From contig JANQNP010000010.1 of assembly GCA_028279505.1 (NCBI GenBank), positions 62,001-126,000 of the forward strand: a stretch of 64,000 bases of DNA. The letters run 5' to 3'. The number at the start of each line of letters is the position of its first letter. Within the stretch, counting starts at the first letter, position 1. Origin of the DNA: Dehalococcoidia bacterium (GTDB lineage: Bacteria; Chloroflexota; Dehalococcoidia; UBA2979). Position numbers and translations under genes: made by a program. The notes beneath the pieces were generated by a model that saw only the letters and a program-made list of their open reading frames with translations, searched no databases and was not told where the DNA came from. Below are positions 62,081-64,000 of this stretch, one piece after another.

Positions 62081-62217
62081 GAACCCCTCTCAGGAGGGGT
62101 TCCCGTCAAAACGCGCGCGCAGCCCCTCCAAAATCGGAGGGTGCGTGAGTCGGATAACACTTCATGGGCATGACCCCGCCATGGGCGACCCGTCTGGAGA
62201 TTCCCGGGAGGTTATCC
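62081..62217 (-). promoter_or_regulatory. Structured 5' leader of guaB3 (three nested/adjacent inverted repeats)
   Basis: GAACCCCTC-N4-GAGGGGTTC (62081-62102), CCCTCC-N6-GGAGGG (62124-62141), GGATAAC...GTTATCC (62152-62158/62211-62217). Confidence 0.45.
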
Positions 62218-62472
62218 CTCGCCCGCACCTTGGTCAAACTCTACCGATCAACAACGTAAACGGATCTGACGGTCCACCATCCGCGCTCCCGAATCGCAAG
62301 GACTCTCGCGCGGGAAGCTCGGCCACAAGTTCCGTGATCCGTTCCGTTCGCGAGTGAGCCGCAGGCGCCGCTGCGCCGAGGAACCGTTCCGAATCGGCAT
62401 TCGTTCTCAGATCGGGCGCGATAGAACCGGATCCACGCCGCCCGTCATCGTCGATCATTCGTCTGGAAACTC

Positions 62473-63885
62473 GTGTTCACCTCAGTCGTTCGTAGCTGCT
62501 TGACCCTGACGGCGCTGGTGCTGCTACTCGAGCTGACCGGCTGCACCGGTTCCGGCGACCAGACGCCCGTGCCCACCCCCGCCTCCGAGGCCAGTCCGAG
62601 CGCCACCGCCCCAACATCCCGCACCCCTGTCGTCATCGAGGCACCGCCGCAGACGCCCACGCCCGCACCGATCCCGCGCGCCGGTCTCTACCTCGTGAAC
62701 GTCAAGACCGAGGAGTGGCACACCCTCATCGAGCCCTCCGACAGTCGGAGTGGCGCCTACGGCTGGTGGGAACCCGACGGCAACGCCGTCACCGCCTGGT
62801 CCGAGGTTGCTCGCGCTTACACCGCCCATCGCTTCGACCTCGACGGCTCCACCATCGAAGAGCACCTCAACCGCCACTACATCACCCCCTCGCCCGACGG
62901 ACAGAGCCGCCACTACTCCGTCTACGAGGACGGACGGTGGACGCGCGTCGTGCTCGAACACAACGGCGTTGAGGTGCCCGTCGCTGCCGACTTCGGCTTC
63001 GCCGTTGGTTTTTCCCCTGCCGGCGATCGCCTCCTGGTTGGGCGCGGCGACCCCGCGGCACCCGGCCGAGTGAACTGGACCTACTGGACCATCGACGTCG
63101 CGACAGGAACCGTCCTGGTCGAGTTCCCGGGCAACGCCTCCCCCGAGGGCACCGACGGCGGCTTCCTCCCCCGCTGGTCTCCGTCCGGCCGCTACGTGGC
63201 GACCTCCGGTCTCGACGGCCTCTTGGTCCACGACACCACGGACGGCTCCACCATCCGTCTCGGCGACGGTGGCTCCACTGAGTGGGCACCCGCCCGCGAG
63301 CAGCTCGTCGTCGAGACCGCCGACCAGACGCTCGAGATCGTGACCCTGCCGGCCCTCGAACGCGTCCCGCTCGCGACCGAGGGTGCTCGTCACCTCGGCC
63401 GGTTCGGCGCGCACGGCGCCGTCGTCGCGGTTCGGAGCTACCTCGACCCGGACCGCTTGGAAGACCCCATCGTCACCGCCTACGAAGCTTCGTCGGGTCG
63501 TCAGCTCGGCCGCTGGGAAGGCACCATGGACCGCTTCGATCGGCAGTTCGTCCGCTTCGCCGACGGTCTCGTCGCCATCATCCTCGGCCCCGCCGACGGC
63601 TGCGAGACCTTCCGCATCTACTCGCCGTTGTCCGAGGCCGGCCGCTGCATCGACGGTCACCACCCGCGGTTCTCACCCGACGGTCGTGAAGTCGCATACT
63701 TCCGAGCGATCGCCGACTCGACCGCCGCACTCGTCATCTACGACGTGTCGACAGGCGAAGAACGCACCCTCGGCACGCCCAGCGTCAGCGGCGAGCTGCC
63801 GCTCGCTCGCTGGAACGCCCACGGCACGCACCTCCTGGTCCAGCGCACCTGGAGCGGAGTCGGATTCACCGACGAGCTCCCGTGA
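62473..63885 (+). CDS. Lipoprotein with predicted beta-propeller (TolB/WD40-like) repeats
   Basis: GTG start; LTLTALVLLLELTGCTGSG lipobox; FSPAGDRLLVGRG, RWSPSGRYVATSG, FSPDGREVAYFRA repeats. Confidence 0.78.
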   Translation: MFTSVVRSCLTLTALVLLLELTGCTGSGDQTPVPTPASEASPSATAPTSRTPVVIEAPPQTPTPAPIPRAGLYLVNVKTEEWHTLIEPSDSRSGAYGWWEPDGNAVTAWSEVARAYTAHRFDLDGSTIEEHLNRHYITPSPDGQSRHYSVYEDGRWTRVVLEHNGVEVPVAADFGFAVGFSPAGDRLLVGRGDPAAPGRVNWTYWTIDVATGTVLVEFPGNASPEGTDGGFLPRWSPSGRYVATSGLDGLLVHDTTDGSTIRLGDGGSTEWAPAREQLVVETADQTLEIVTLPALERVPLATEGARHLGRFGAHGAVVAVRSYLDPDRLEDPIVTAYEASSGRQLGRWEGTMDRFDRQFVRFADGLVAIILGPADGCETFRIYSPLSEAGRCIDGHHPRFSPDGREVAYFRAIADSTAALVIYDVSTGEERTLGTPSVSGELPLARWNAHGTHLLVQRTWSGVGFTDELP

Positions 63886-64000
63886 GTCTGCTCTGAGAGC
63901 GCCGCCTGCAGCGACCGAGAGACAGCGGGTCGACGCCAGCCGATCGCCGCCGCCCGGCCACCTCATATTGGGCTTTCGGCGACTAGGTAACGACCGTCCC

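Overview
High-GC bacterial chromosome segment, probably Chloroflexota-like (inferred from gene content and style only). It is almost entirely chromosomal, with about 57 protein-coding genes and one tRNA-Glu(CTC). I saw no rRNA, transposase, prophage or CRISPR array. Main blocks: DUF177-rpmF-fabD-fabG-nusB-acpP; tatA/tatC; udg-rnj-ftsK; a minus-strand repair block yebC-ruvC-ruvA-GGDEF-uvrB; panC/panB; mutM/polA; a large ABC exporter operon; ccdA; comM/HDOD/LysM; relA/hisS; MMPL; a panE-like/acyl-CoA ligase/MFS cluster; prfA-trmH-prmC; VanW; guaB3; and several lipoproteins. Most notable observations: (1) synonymous codon choices suggest a strand-polar CGAGG word (Chi/KOPS-like candidate), although raw counts in two genes do not show it; (2) a CcdA/DsbD-type protein whose two halves are in circularly permuted order; (3) a LexA-like palindrome at the yebC-ruvC-ruvA promoter with a membrane diguanylate cyclase embedded among the repair genes, and a second LexA-like site at comM; (4) a possible oxalate uptake/activation/reduction cluster; (5) structured, unexplained leader or intergenic regions near 10.1 kb and 62.1 kb; (6) several promoters placed for leaderless transcription. 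All calls were made by eye from translations and nucleotide sequence; no searches were run.
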